Shown: positions 33,044-41,834 of the stretch, one piece after another | Numbering within the stretch: the stretch's first letter is position 1 | How the letters are laid out: each line of letters opens with the position of its first letter | Assembly (NCBI RefSeq): GCF_017876315.1 | Contig: NZ_JAGINU010000001.1 | Coordinates: 5,208,001-5,272,000, forward strand | Source of the DNA: Pseudonocardia parietis | GTDB lineage: Bacteria; Actinomycetota; Actinomycetes; Mycobacteriales; Pseudonocardiaceae | Direction: 5' to 3' | DNA: 64,000 nt | The notes under the pieces: model-generated | Told to the model about the DNA's origin: nothing | The model's database searches: none | Seen by the model: the letters and a program-made list of their open reading frames with translations, nothing else | Position numbers and translations under genes: made by a program

Positions 33044-34413
33044 GCGTTCCTCTCGACCGGAGCATCGGTACCGAACCGGGCGGTGACGGCCTCACCGTGC
33101 GCGGGCAGGTCCTCGGCGTTCGCCAGGGTGACGACCTGGCCTGCCACCTCGCGCAGCGCCTGCTCGGAGTAGTCGACGACGTGCACGCCCCGCAGGAACG
33201 TCGAGGTCGACAACCCACCGGAGTGCCGGGCACAGCCACCGGTCGGCAGCACGTGGTTCGACCCGGCGCAGTAGTCGCCCAGCGACACCGGCGCGTACGC
33301 CCCGACGAAGATCGCGCCGGCGTTGCGGACCCGGGCCGCGTCGGCGGCCGCGTCCGCCGTCTGGATCTCCAGGTGCTCGGCGGCGTAGGCGTCCACCACG
33401 GCGATGCCGTCGTCGAGGGAACCGACGAGGATGACGCCGGACTGCGGCCCGGTCAGCGCGGTGCGGACCCGCTCGGTGTGCTTGGTCGCCCCCACCCGGG
33501 TCTCCAGCTCGGCCTCGACCCGCTCGACGAGCTCCTGCGACGTCGTGACCAGTACCGACGCCGCGTTCGGGTCGTGCTCGGCCTGCGAGATGAGGTCGGC
33601 GGCGACGTGCGCGGCGTCGGCGGTGTCGTCGGCCAGGACTGCGATCTCGGTGGTGCCGGCCTCGGCGTCGATCCCGACGGTGCCGCGCAGCATCCGCTTG
33701 GCGGCGGTGACGTAGACGTTGCCCGGGCCGGTGACCATGTCGACCGGCTCGAGCTCCGCGCCGTCGGTGTCGGTGCCGCCGTACGCGAGCAGCGCGATGC
33801 ACTGGGCGCCGCCGACGGCCCACACCTCGTCGACGCCGAGCAGCGCCGCCGCGGCCAGGATCGTCGGGTGCGGGTACCCACCGAACTCGGCCTGCGCGGG
33901 CGAGGCCACGACCAGCGACTCGACACCCGCCGCCTGCGCCGGGACCACGTTCATGATCACGCTGGACGGGTAGACCGCGAGCCCGCCCGGGGCGTACAGC
34001 CCGACCCGGCGGACCGGGACGAAGCGCTCGGTGACGGTGCCGCCGGGCACCACCTGCGTCACGACGTCCGGCCGGCGCTGCTCCTCGTGGACCAGCCGGG
34101 CGCGCTCGATCGAGGTCTCCAGCGCCACCCGCACGTCCGGATCCAGGTCGCGCAGCGCCTCGGCGAGCACCGCGGACGGGACCCGCACCGACTGCGGGCG
34201 GACCTTGTCGAAACGCTCCGTGGCGTCCAGCGCGGCGGCGGCGCCGCGCTCACGCACGTCCGCAACGAGGGGTCGTACGGCCTCGGTCGCGGCGCCGACA
34301 TCGAGCTCGGCGCGCGGCATCATCGCGCGCAGGGTCGCCGGGCGGGGCAACGGATCCCCGTTCGACGCATCGGGGTTCGACGCATCGGGTCGCAGGTCGA
34401 GGCGGCGGAGCAT
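33040..34413 (-). CDS. hisD: Histidinol dehydrogenase
   Basis: Zinc- and NAD-dependent four-electron oxidase making histidine from histidinol, 457 residues. Motifs include GLYAPGGLAVYPSSVIMNVVPAQAAGV, TGPGNVYVTAAKR, AGTTEIAVLAD, DLISQAEHDPNA (metal His), EHLEIQT with the catalytic Glu-His, and GDYCAGSNHVLPTGGCARHSGGLST. The N-terminus holds a small duplication, PDASNPDASN, coded by a short direct repeat. First gene of the his fragment; its promoter should lie in the 60 bp before putP's end. Confidence 0.96.
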   Translation of the reverse strand: MLRRLDLRPDASNPDASNGDPLPRPATLRAMMPRAELDVGAATEAVRPLVADVRERGAAAALDATERFDKVRPQSVRVPSAVLAEALRDLDPDVRVALETSIERARLVHEEQRRPDVVTQVVPGGTVTERFVPVRRVGLYAPGGLAVYPSSVIMNVVPAQAAGVESLVVASPAQAEFGGYPHPTILAAAALLGVDEVWAVGGAQCIALLAYGGTDTDGAELEPVDMVTGPGNVYVTAAKRMLRGTVGIDAEAGTTEIAVLADDTADAAHVAADLISQAEHDPNAASVLVTTSQELVERVEAELETRVGATKHTERVRTALTGPQSGVILVGSLDDGIAVVDAYAAEHLEIQTADAAADAARVRNAGAIFVGAYAPVSLGDYCAGSNHVLPTGGCARHSGGLSTSTFLRGVHVVDYSEQALREVAGQVVTLANAEDLPAHGEAVTARFGTDAPVERNA

Positions 34414-34473
34414 GCCTCCAGGGTACGGCGGGGGTCCGACAACGACTCAGCCCGCCGTACCCACCGGCCCGTC

Positions 34474-35985
34474 CTACGCCGTCGGCGCCTTCTTCACCTC
34501 GGCGAGCTCGACCGCGGTGTCGAACTCGCGCTCCATCTCCTCGTCCCGGACCCACGTCGCCCGGCTCACGACGACCGCGACCAGCAGGTTCGCCAGGAAG
34601 CCGGGGATGATCTCGTACAGCTCGGCGCCGGCGATCGTCGGACCGTAGAAGTCCCAGACGAACACGGTGACCGCACCGGTGAGCATCCCGGCCAGCGCGC
34701 CCCAGTTGGTGAGCCGGCGCCAGAACAGGCACAGCAGGACCGCCGGGCCGAAGGACGCACCGAAGCCCGCCCAGGCGAACCCGACCAGCTCCAGGATCGT
34801 GCCGCTCGGGTTGAGGGCGAGCACGCCCCCGATCACCGCGACGGCCAGCACACACAGCCGGCCGAGCAGCATCAGGGTGCGCGGGGAGGTGTCGCGGCCG
34901 AAGACCTTGTAGAGGTCCTCGACGAAGGCCGAGGAGCTCACGATCAGCTGGCTGGAGACCGTGCTCATGATCGCCGCCAGCACCGCGGCGAGCACGAAGC
35001 CGGCGACGAGCGGGTGCAGCAGGATCTGCGACATCGCCAGCACGACCAGCTCGGGATTGTCCAGCGTCGCCCCGGTGCGGTGGAAGAACCCGATGCCGAC
35101 GATGCCGCAGGCGACCGCGCCGAGCAGCGAGATGACCATCCAGCTGATCCCGATCCGGCGCGCCGAGGTGGCCGACGCGACGTCGCGCATGGCCATGAAC
35201 CGCACGATGATGTGCGGCTGGCCGAAGTACCCGAGGCCCCAGGCCAGCGCCGAGATGATGCCGAGCACGGTGACGGCGGACAGTGCTTCCCCGCCCACCA
35301 GCGACAGGCGCGACGGGTCGACCTCCCGGACGCCCGCCAACGTCGCGGACGGCCCTCCGGCGGCGACGACGGCGATGACCGGCACGATCACCAGCGCGAG
35401 CATCATCATCGTGCCCTGGACGACGTCGGTCAGCGACGCACCCAGGAAGCCGCCGATCATCGTGTAGGCCAGGGTCACGACGGCGACGAGCAGCATGCCG
35501 GTCAGGTACGAGCCGCCGAAGGCGAGCTGGAAGAACTCTCCCCCGGCGACCAGCATCGACGACACGTAGAACGTGAAGAACACCAGGACGATGGCGCCCG
35601 AGGCGACCCGCAGCGCGCGCGAGGTGTCGTGCAGCCGGTTCTCGAAGAAGCTCGGGATCGTGATCGAGTTCTGCGCGACCTCGGTGTAGGAGCGCAGCCG
35701 CGGCGCGACGAACTTCCAGTTCAGATACGCACCGATGGTCAGGCCGACCGCGATCCAGGCCTCGATCAGGCCGGTCGCATAGATCGCCCCGGGCAGGCCC
35801 ATCATCAGCCAGCCGGACATGTCCGAGGCACCCGCGCTGAGCGCCGCCGTCCACGGCGGGAGCTGACGCCCGGCCAGCATGTAGCCCTCGTGATCCGAGG
35901 TCTGACGGTAGGCGTAGTAGCCGATACCGATCATCACAGCGAAGTAGACGACCAGTGCGATGGTCTGGAAGGTCTGTTCCGGCAT
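34474..35985 (-). CDS. putP: Sodium/proline symporter
   Basis: Sodium:solute symporter of 503 residues and about thirteen helices, assigned to PutP by similarity and by its place after putA. The N-terminus (ALVVYFAVMIGIGYYAYRQTSDHEGYMLAGRQLPPWTAALSAGASDMSGWLMMGLPGAIY) has the sodium and proline contacts typical of PutP. GLGYFGQPHIIVRFMAM and AAIMSTVSSQLIVSSSAFVEDLY are also characteristic. GGAG precedes the ATG by six bases. It follows putA by 31 nt, in one transcription unit. Confidence 0.94.
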   Translation of the reverse strand: MPEQTFQTIALVVYFAVMIGIGYYAYRQTSDHEGYMLAGRQLPPWTAALSAGASDMSGWLMMGLPGAIYATGLIEAWIAVGLTIGAYLNWKFVAPRLRSYTEVAQNSITIPSFFENRLHDTSRALRVASGAIVLVFFTFYVSSMLVAGGEFFQLAFGGSYLTGMLLVAVVTLAYTMIGGFLGASLTDVVQGTMMMLALVIVPVIAVVAAGGPSATLAGVREVDPSRLSLVGGEALSAVTVLGIISALAWGLGYFGQPHIIVRFMAMRDVASATSARRIGISWMVISLLGAVACGIVGIGFFHRTGATLDNPELVVLAMSQILLHPLVAGFVLAAVLAAIMSTVSSQLIVSSSAFVEDLYKVFGRDTSPRTLMLLGRLCVLAVAVIGGVLALNPSGTILELVGFAWAGFGASFGPAVLLCLFWRRLTNWGALAGMLTGAVTVFVWDFYGPTIAGAELYEIIPGFLANLLVAVVVSRATWVRDEEMEREFDTAVELAEVKKAPTA

Positions 35986-36016
35986 CAAGAGCTCCTTTGC
36001 TCGTCCGGTCGGGCGG

Positions 36017-39000
36017 TCAGCGGGTGGCGGGCACGTCGTAGGGGTGCGGCGTGCCGAACCGGTGGGCGGTCACCGAGACCGCCTGCTCGCGGAGGAAGGT
36101 CAGCAGCTCGACCCGGCCCGCGCTGACGACCGGCCCATTGTGGACGGCCAGGGCGGGCGACCCGCCGGTGGCCGCGACGACCTCGTCGGCGGGTGCCCCG
36201 ACCAGGCGGAGCCGGCCGCCCTCGACCCCCAGCTCGCGGACCCGGGTGCGCCAGCGGCCCGCGTCGTCGTGCCGTACCTCGGCGCCGAGCGCGACGACGT
36301 GGTCGTGCAGCGCCGGCGGGAGCGGCTCGGCCGTGCTGACGGTGACCGGTGCCGTGGCCCGGACACCGGCGGCGACGACGCGCAGCAGCTCCGCGGGCTT
36401 CTCGCCCGCGTACCGGACGGTGACCGGCACCGGGTCGTAGCGGAGCACGTTGTGCTCGCTGGTCAGGCCGGTGGCGTCGCGGGCCACCCCGAACTCGTCA
36501 CGCCACGCCTCGACATCGGTCCGCAGCGCACCGGCCAGCCAGGCGAGGCCGTCCTCGGGCACGCCGGACTCGCGGGCGCCGCGCAGCACCCGGCGGGCGA
36601 GTGCGTCCTCGTCGGCCACGGCGCCGCCGGCCACCGGGGCGTCGGTCCAGGTGCCGATTCCGGTCAGGTAGTTCGGGCCGCCGGCCTTGCTGCCGGTGCC
36701 GACGGTGGACTTCTTCCACCCGCCGAACGGCTGCCGCTGCACGATCGCGCCCGTGATACCGCGGTTCACGTAGAGGTTGCCCGCCTCGACGGTGCGCAGC
36801 CAGGTGTCGATCTCGTGCTCGTCGAGCGAGTGCAGGCCCGAGGTGAGGCCGTACTCGATCCGGTTGACCAGGGTGACGGCGTCCTCGAGGGTCTCCGCGG
36901 TCATGATCCCGAGTACCGGCCCGAAGTACTCGGTGAGGTGGTACTCCGAGCCCGGGCGGACCCCCTCCCGGACGCCCGGCCGCCACTGGGCCCCGGCGTC
37001 GTCGAGCCGCTCGGGGGTGATCACCCAGCTCTCGCCCGGGCCCAGCGTGGTCAGCGCGGACAGCAGCTTGCCCGCTGCGGGGCCGATGAGCGGGCCGATC
37101 TGCGAGCCCTCGTCCCACGGCGGGCCGACCCGCATCGAGGTGACCGCGTCGACGAGCTGGCGGCGGAACCGCTTCGACTCCGCGACCGATCCGACGAGGA
37201 CGACCAGCGAGGCCGCCGAGCACTTCTGGCCGGCGTGCCCGAAGGCCGAGCGGGCGACGTCGCGGGCGGCCAGGTCGAGGTCGGCGCTGGGCGTCACGAT
37301 GATCGCGTTCTTGCCGCTGGTCTCGGCCAGCAACGGCAGGTCGGGGCGCAGCGAGCGGAACAGCTCCGCGGTCTCGTAGCCGCCGGTGAGGATCACCCGC
37401 TCGACGGCGGGGTGGGCGATCAGCGCCGGACCGAGGTCCCCCTCGTCGAGCTGGACGTAGCGCAGGACCTCCCGCGGCACGCCGGCCTCCCAGAGTGCCT
37501 CGGCCACCACGGCACCGCAGCGCCGCGCCTGCTCGGCAGGCTTGAACACCACCGGGGAACCCGCCGCGAGCGCGGCCAGCGTCGAACCGGCCGGGATGGC
37601 GACCGGGAAGTTCCAGGGCGGGGTCACCACGGTCAGCGCAGGGGGTGCGAACCGCGCGCCCTCGACGGTCTCCAGACCGCGCCCCGACTCGGCGTAGTAG
37701 TGCGCGAAGTCGACGGCCTCGCTGACCTCCGGGTCGCCCTGCTCCAGGAGCTTGCCGCACTCCGAGCCCATGACCTCCAGCAGGTCCGCGCGCCGCGCCT
37801 GCAGCTGTTCCCCGGCCCGGTGCAGGATCTCCGCCCGCTTGTCGGCGCCGAGGGCCCGCCACTGCTCGCCGGCCGCCCGGGTCCCGGAGACGATCTCGTC
37901 GAGCTCCTCGCGGGTGCCGACGAGCCCCTCGGTGGCGGTCTGCTCGCCGAGCACGGAGTCGCGCATCCGGGTTCGGATCCCGGCGCCCCATCCGCGGTTC
38001 ACCGCGACGGACGTGTCGGTGTCGGGAGTGTTGGTGAACCCGTGGACGGGGGCGGGCGGCTGGGGCCCGCTGCGGTCCTGCACCCGGTTCGGTGCCGGCA
38101 CCCCGGCGGGCATCGCCGCGACCGAGGCCAGGAACCGCTGCTTCTCCCGATCGAACAGGTCCGGGTGGCTGTCGAGGTCGAACGCCGCGGACATGAAGTT
38201 CTCGTGCGACGCGCCCTCCTCCAGGCGGCGGATCAGGTAGGCGATGGCGACGTCGAACTCGCCGGGGTGCACCACCGGCGTGTAGAGCAGCATCGAGCCG
38301 ACGTCGGCGTGCACCGCCGCGGCCTGCGCGGTCGCCATGCCGAGGAGCATCTCGATCTCGATACCGTCCCGGCAGCCCCGGCGTCCGGCGAGCAGCCAGG
38401 CCAGCGCGATGTCGAAGAGGTTGTGCCCGGCGACGCCGATCCGCACGGCCGCGGTGTGCTCGGGGCGCAGGGCGTAGTCCAGGACGGCCTTGTACGACGC
38501 GTCGGACTCCTGCTTGCTCCCGCAGGTCGCCTGCGGCCAGCCGTGGATCTCGGCGTCGACCTGCTCCATCGGCAGGTTCGCCCCCTTCACCACCCGGACC
38601 TTGATCGGCGCGCCACCGCGCCCGACCCGCTCGGACGCCCACCGCTGCAACCGCTGCATCACCGAGAGCGCGTCGGGCAGGTAGGCCTGCAGGACGATCC
38701 CGGCCTCCAGATCGTGGAACTCGGGCCGGTCCAGCAGCGTGGTGAAGACCGCGAGGGTGAGGTCGAGGTCCTTGTACTCCTCCATGTCCAGGTTGAGGAA
38801 CTTCGCTCCCCCGGGGGCGGTCCGCGCCATCCGGTACAGCGGGGTGAGTGCCTCGACCGCGTCGGCGACCGCCCGGTCGAACGACCAGGCGTCGTGCGGG
38901 GCCACGGTCGACGACACCTTGATCGAGACGTAGTCGACGTCGTCGCGGGCGAGCAGCCGCCGGGTGCCGTCGAGCCGCCGGGCCGCCTCGTTCTCGCCGA

Positions 39001-39472
39001 GGATCGCCTCGCCGAGCAGGTTGATGTTGAGCCGGGCGTCGCCCTGCGCACCCCGGATCCGCCGGATCGCGGGTCCCAGCCTGCGGTCGGAGGCGTCGAC
39101 GACGAGGTGGCGCACCATCCGGCGCAGGGAGGCCTGCGCGATCGGGACGACGACGCCGGGCAGCACCCGCCCGACGACGGCCCCGGCCCGGATCGCGGCG
39201 CGCAGCGGCCACGGCAGGAAGCGCGGTGTGATCGGCACCAGCGACGCGAGGTGCCGGGCGGCGGCCCGCGGGTCCTCGGGCCGGATCACGCCGTCGACGA
39301 ACCCGACGGTGAAGGCGAGCCCGTTCGGGTCCCGCAGCACGCCGGCGAGACGGCGGGCCGAGGCGTCCACCGGCTCGTCCCGGCTCGCCACCAGCCAGCG
39401 GCGGACCAGGGCGACGGCGTCGTCGACCAGTGTCTCGTCGATGTCCACAGGGGATGTTCGATCCGTAGTCAC
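36017..39472 (-). CDS. putA: Bifunctional proline dehydrogenase / P5C dehydrogenase
   Basis: Oxidises proline to glutamate through pyrroline-5-carboxylate. Of 1151 residues, the N-terminal ~470 form the FAD-dependent PRODH barrel (LNINLLGEAILGENEAARR, DYVSIKVSS, FLNLDMEEYKDLDLTL, KVRVVKGANL, RIGVAGHNLFDIA). The following ALDH domain (about 500-1000) has TPPWNFPVAIPAGS, VILTGGYETAELF, LAETSGKNAI with the Glu and GHAGQKCSAAS with the catalytic Cys. A ~150-residue C-terminal part follows. No RHH DNA-binding domain is present, so it is not an autoregulator. The GTG at 39472 is set by AAGGAG eight bases upstream. LysR is divergent. Confidence 0.95.
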   Translation of the reverse strand: MTTDRTSPVDIDETLVDDAVALVRRWLVASRDEPVDASARRLAGVLRDPNGLAFTVGFVDGVIRPEDPRAAARHLASLVPITPRFLPWPLRAAIRAGAVVGRVLPGVVVPIAQASLRRMVRHLVVDASDRRLGPAIRRIRGAQGDARLNINLLGEAILGENEAARRLDGTRRLLARDDVDYVSIKVSSTVAPHDAWSFDRAVADAVEALTPLYRMARTAPGGAKFLNLDMEEYKDLDLTLAVFTTLLDRPEFHDLEAGIVLQAYLPDALSVMQRLQRWASERVGRGGAPIKVRVVKGANLPMEQVDAEIHGWPQATCGSKQESDASYKAVLDYALRPEHTAAVRIGVAGHNLFDIALAWLLAGRRGCRDGIEIEMLLGMATAQAAAVHADVGSMLLYTPVVHPGEFDVAIAYLIRRLEEGASHENFMSAAFDLDSHPDLFDREKQRFLASVAAMPAGVPAPNRVQDRSGPQPPAPVHGFTNTPDTDTSVAVNRGWGAGIRTRMRDSVLGEQTATEGLVGTREELDEIVSGTRAAGEQWRALGADKRAEILHRAGEQLQARRADLLEVMGSECGKLLEQGDPEVSEAVDFAHYYAESGRGLETVEGARFAPPALTVVTPPWNFPVAIPAGSTLAALAAGSPVVFKPAEQARRCGAVVAEALWEAGVPREVLRYVQLDEGDLGPALIAHPAVERVILTGGYETAELFRSLRPDLPLLAETSGKNAIIVTPSADLDLAARDVARSAFGHAGQKCSAASLVVLVGSVAESKRFRRQLVDAVTSMRVGPPWDEGSQIGPLIGPAAGKLLSALTTLGPGESWVITPERLDDAGAQWRPGVREGVRPGSEYHLTEYFGPVLGIMTAETLEDAVTLVNRIEYGLTSGLHSLDEHEIDTWLRTVEAGNLYVNRGITGAIVQRQPFGGWKKSTVGTGSKAGGPNYLTGIGTWTDAPVAGGAVADEDALARRVLRGARESGVPEDGLAWLAGALRTDVEAWRDEFGVARDATGLTSEHNVLRYDPVPVTVRYAGEKPAELLRVVAAGVRATAPVTVSTAEPLPPALHDHVVALGAEVRHDDAGRWRTRVRELGVEGGRLRLVGAPADEVVAATGGSPALAVHNGPVVSAGRVELLTFLREQAVSVTAHRFGTPHPYDVPATR

Positions 39473-39561
39473 GACCTCGGCTCCTTCCGCCGTCGCGTGC
39501 CGGTGTCCGTCGCCGGTACGTCGTTCGGAGAGAGTCCCAGTCCTCGCTCTTCGGAGATAGC

Positions 39562-39584
39562 GACAATAATCGAAACGAATCGTT
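39562..39584. promoter_or_regulatory. putA/LysR divergent promoter and operator candidate
   Basis: The 135-bp gap holds an AT-rich GACAATAAT stretch (39562-39570) that could be a -10 for the LysR gene, followed by the palindrome AACGAATCGTT (39574-39584). AaCGnATCGT-like dyads are compatible with LysR binding. The functional role is inferred from position only. Confidence 0.35.
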
Positions 39585-39607
39585 CGGATCTGCCGAAAGG
39601 TGCTCAC

Positions 39608-40498
39608 ATGTGGGATCTGCACCGGCTCCGTCTGCTGCACGAGCTGCGGCTCCGGGAGACGATCACCGCGGTCGCGCGCACCCTGAACTACAGCCCGTCG
39701 AGCGTGTCGGCGCAGCTGGCCAAGCTCGAGGACGAGGTCGGCGTCCGCCTGTTCGCGCCCGACGGCCGCCGTATCCGGCTGACCCCGCACGGCCACCGGG
39801 TCGCCCGGCACGCCGCCCAGGTCCTGGACCTGGAGGAACAGGTCCGGGGCGAGCTCGGCTCCGCGCGTCCGATCGCGGAGACGGTGCGCGTGGCCACGCT
39901 GGAGACGGCCGGGCGCGCGCTGCTCCCCCGGGCGCTGACCCTGTTGCAGACCTCGGCACCGCACCTGCGCGTCGAGGCCTCGGTCGTCCCGCCGGAGACC
40001 GGGCTCACCGAGCTCGAGACCCGCGGGGTCGATATTGCGATCGCCGAGCAGTACCCCGGCCACACCCGCGCGCACCGCGACCGGCTCGACCGCGAGATCC
40101 TCGGTACCGACCCGGTACGGCTGGTCGTCCCGGCGGACTCGGGCGTCACCGGCATCGCCGCGGCCGGGGACCTGCCCTGGGTCATGGAGCCCCCGGGGAC
40201 CGCCGCCCGCCAGTGGGCGATCCAGCAGTGCCGGGCGGCGGGGTTCGAGCCCGACATCCGGTTCGACTCGGCCGATCTCGAGATCCACGTCCATCTCGTG
40301 CGCGCGGGCCACGCTGTCGGGCTGCTCCCCGACCTGGTGTGGACGAGTGCTCCCGAGGGCATCCGGCTGATCGGCCTGCCCGGCCCGTCGCACCGCGAGG
40401 TGTTCACCTCGGTCCGCCACGCGGCCGTGTCCCGGCCGGCGCTGCGGGCCGTCCGGGTGGCTCTCGCGGAGGCCTTCGCGAGCGTCCGGGGCGAGTAG
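39608..40498 (+). CDS. LysR-family regulator divergent from putA
   Basis: A 296-residue regulator. The N-terminal winged helix (MWDLHRLRLLHELRLRETITAVARTLNYSPSSVSAQLAKLEDEVGVRLFAPDGRRIRLTPHG, residues 1-62) is standard LysR, and the C-terminal substrate-binding domain shows TVRVATLETAGRALLPRAL, GVDIAIAEQYP and HLVRAGHAVGLLPDLV. It is divergent from putA-putP and so is likely their proline-responsive activator. The ATG at 39608 has AAAGG about six bases upstream. Confidence 0.91.
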   Translation: MWDLHRLRLLHELRLRETITAVARTLNYSPSSVSAQLAKLEDEVGVRLFAPDGRRIRLTPHGHRVARHAAQVLDLEEQVRGELGSARPIAETVRVATLETAGRALLPRALTLLQTSAPHLRVEASVVPPETGLTELETRGVDIAIAEQYPGHTRAHRDRLDREILGTDPVRLVVPADSGVTGIAAAGDLPWVMEPPGTAARQWAIQQCRAAGFEPDIRFDSADLEIHVHLVRAGHAVGLLPDLVWTSAPEGIRLIGLPGPSHREVFTSVRHAAVSRPALRAVRVALAEAFASVRGE

Positions 40499-40535
40499 CG
40501 GCGTCGTTGTCGGTGTCGCGTGCCAGTCTGCGCCG

Positions 40536-41774
40536 GTGACCCGCCACGTGAGCGACACCGAGCGCCGGGCCCGGCTGGTGACCCGGCACCGGCTCGCCCC
40601 GCACACCCGCACCGACGACGTCGTCGCGATCGCCGACGACCTGGTCGCGCTGCACTCCACGGACCCGGTGACGGTGTACCTGTCGGCCGCGGCCCGGATG
40701 GCCGCCCCGGCCCTGGCCCCGGTGGAGACCGCGCTGTACACCGACCGGACCCTGCTGCGCCACCACGCGATGCGCCGCACCCTGTGGGTGTTCGGGCGCG
40801 GGAACGCGGCGCTGGCACACCACGGCGCGACCGCCGGTGTCGCTGCCGTGCAGCACCGCAACCTCATGACGCAGCTCGGCGCGGCCGGCGTCGCCGATCC
40901 GCAGGCCTGGTACGCCGACGCCGCCGCGCAGGTCCTGGGGATGCTCGCGGAGCTGGGGCCCACCACCGCCCGGGAGGTCGGCGCGGCGCTGCCGGAACTC
41001 GCCGCACAGCAGATTCCGATCCAGGGCGGGCAGTTCCCGGCGCACAGCCGGGTGCTGCTGGTGCTCGGGTTCGAGGGCCGGGTGCTGCGGGCCCGCCCCA
41101 CCGGGACGTGGATCAACGGCCAGTACCGGTGGGCGGCCGCCGGGGACTGGGTCCCCGGCGGGCTCGGGCCCGCACCCGGGTCCGGCGCGATCGGGCCCGC
41201 GTCCGGGGCCGGCGCGATCGGGCTCGAGCCCGGGGCCGGCGGGCGCGCCGCCGCGGCCGGGCTCGCCCGGGCCTACCTGCACGCGTTCGGGCCGGTGACC
41301 CGCGACGACCTGAAGTGGTGGGCCGGCTGGACGGTCGCGACCACGAAGGCCGCGCTGGCCGACGTCGGCGCCGTCGAGGTGTCCCTGGACGGTGGAGCCA
41401 CCGGGTTCCTGCTGCCCGACGACCTCGACCCGGTCCCCGATCCCGGCCCGTCGGTGGCGCTGCTGCCCGGCCTGGACCCGACGACGATGGGCTGGAAGGC
41501 CCGCGACTGGTACCTCGCCCCGTCCCACGCCGGTCTGTTGTTCGACCGCAACGGCAACGGCGGCCCGGCGATCTGGGTGGACGGCCGCATCGCCGGGACC
41601 TGGGTGCAGCGCCGCGACGGGACGATCGCGACCCGGCTGTTCACCGACGTCAGCCGGGCGGCCCGCACGGAGATCGCGGCCGCCGCCGAGCGGCACCGCA
41701 CCCTGCTCGGCGACGTCCGGTTCAGCGTTCGCTACCCCGCTCCCGTGCAGGCCGAGCTCCTGGCCGCGCCGTGA
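40536..41774 (+). CDS. Winged-helix DNA-binding domain protein (HTH_42 family)
   Basis: A 412-residue member of the family annotated as winged-helix DNA-binding domain-containing protein (DUF1006/HTH_42). Related proteins are DNA glycosylases that open crosslinks (AlkX/AZL-like), but the family is broad. Recognised stretches are VALHSTDPVTVYLSAAARM, LYTDRTLLRHHAMRRTLWVF, LGPTTAREVGAALPEL, GPVTRDDLKWWAGWTVATTKAAL and the C-terminal LLPGLDPTTMGWKARDWYLAPSHAGLLFDRNGNGGPAIWVDGRIAGTW. A GPA-rich insert from a 27-bp tandem repeat lies in the middle. Convergent with nadC across repeat copy C. Confidence 0.82.
   Translation: MTRHVSDTERRARLVTRHRLAPHTRTDDVVAIADDLVALHSTDPVTVYLSAAARMAAPALAPVETALYTDRTLLRHHAMRRTLWVFGRGNAALAHHGATAGVAAVQHRNLMTQLGAAGVADPQAWYADAAAQVLGMLAELGPTTAREVGAALPELAAQQIPIQGGQFPAHSRVLLVLGFEGRVLRARPTGTWINGQYRWAAAGDWVPGGLGPAPGSGAIGPASGAGAIGLEPGAGGRAAAAGLARAYLHAFGPVTRDDLKWWAGWTVATTKAALADVGAVEVSLDGGATGFLLPDDLDPVPDPGPSVALLPGLDPTTMGWKARDWYLAPSHAGLLFDRNGNGGPAIWVDGRIAGTWVQRRDGTIATRLFTDVSRAARTEIAAAAERHRTLLGDVRFSVRYPAPVQAELLAAP
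41164..41244 (+). repeat. 27-bp tandem repeat inside the winged-helix gene
   Basis: Three adjacent 27-bp units, two near-identical (starting TCGGGCCCGC) and one more diverged, code a Gly/Pro/Ala/Ser-rich loop with GAIGPASGAGAIGLEPGAGG. Being in-frame, expansion would lengthen only the loop. This is the only low-complexity part of the protein. Confidence 0.85.
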
Positions 41775-41832
41775 GGGGCACACCAGCGCGGTTCGATCAC
41801 GGACCGGCAGCGCTGTTGTGCCCCTCGTGCGC
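41769..41832 (-). repeat. Terminator-like repeat, copy C (inverted orientation)
   Basis: Reads as the reverse complement of copy A with about 11 differences over 64 bases, including the shared GTTCGATCA, CCGGCAG and TGTGCCCCTCGTGCG stretches. It overlaps the TGA of the winged-helix gene (41772-41774) and ends 2 bp before the nadC stop. The arms GAGGGGCACA and TGTGCCCCTC pair perfectly over 10 bp. As with copy B, it sits exactly between convergent genes. Confidence 0.78.
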
Positions 41833-41834
41833 GT

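Noticed and set aside
35960..40498. A reading frame of about 1,500 codons on the plus strand across putA
   Set aside because: It is the shadow of putA in GC-rich sequence; only its last 296 codons (the LysR gene) look like protein.
41769..41832. tRNA-like reading of the repeat because of GTTCGATC and a 7-bp acceptor-like stem
   Set aside because: No D-arm or anticodon arm can be drawn and the length is too short; kept only as a repeat.
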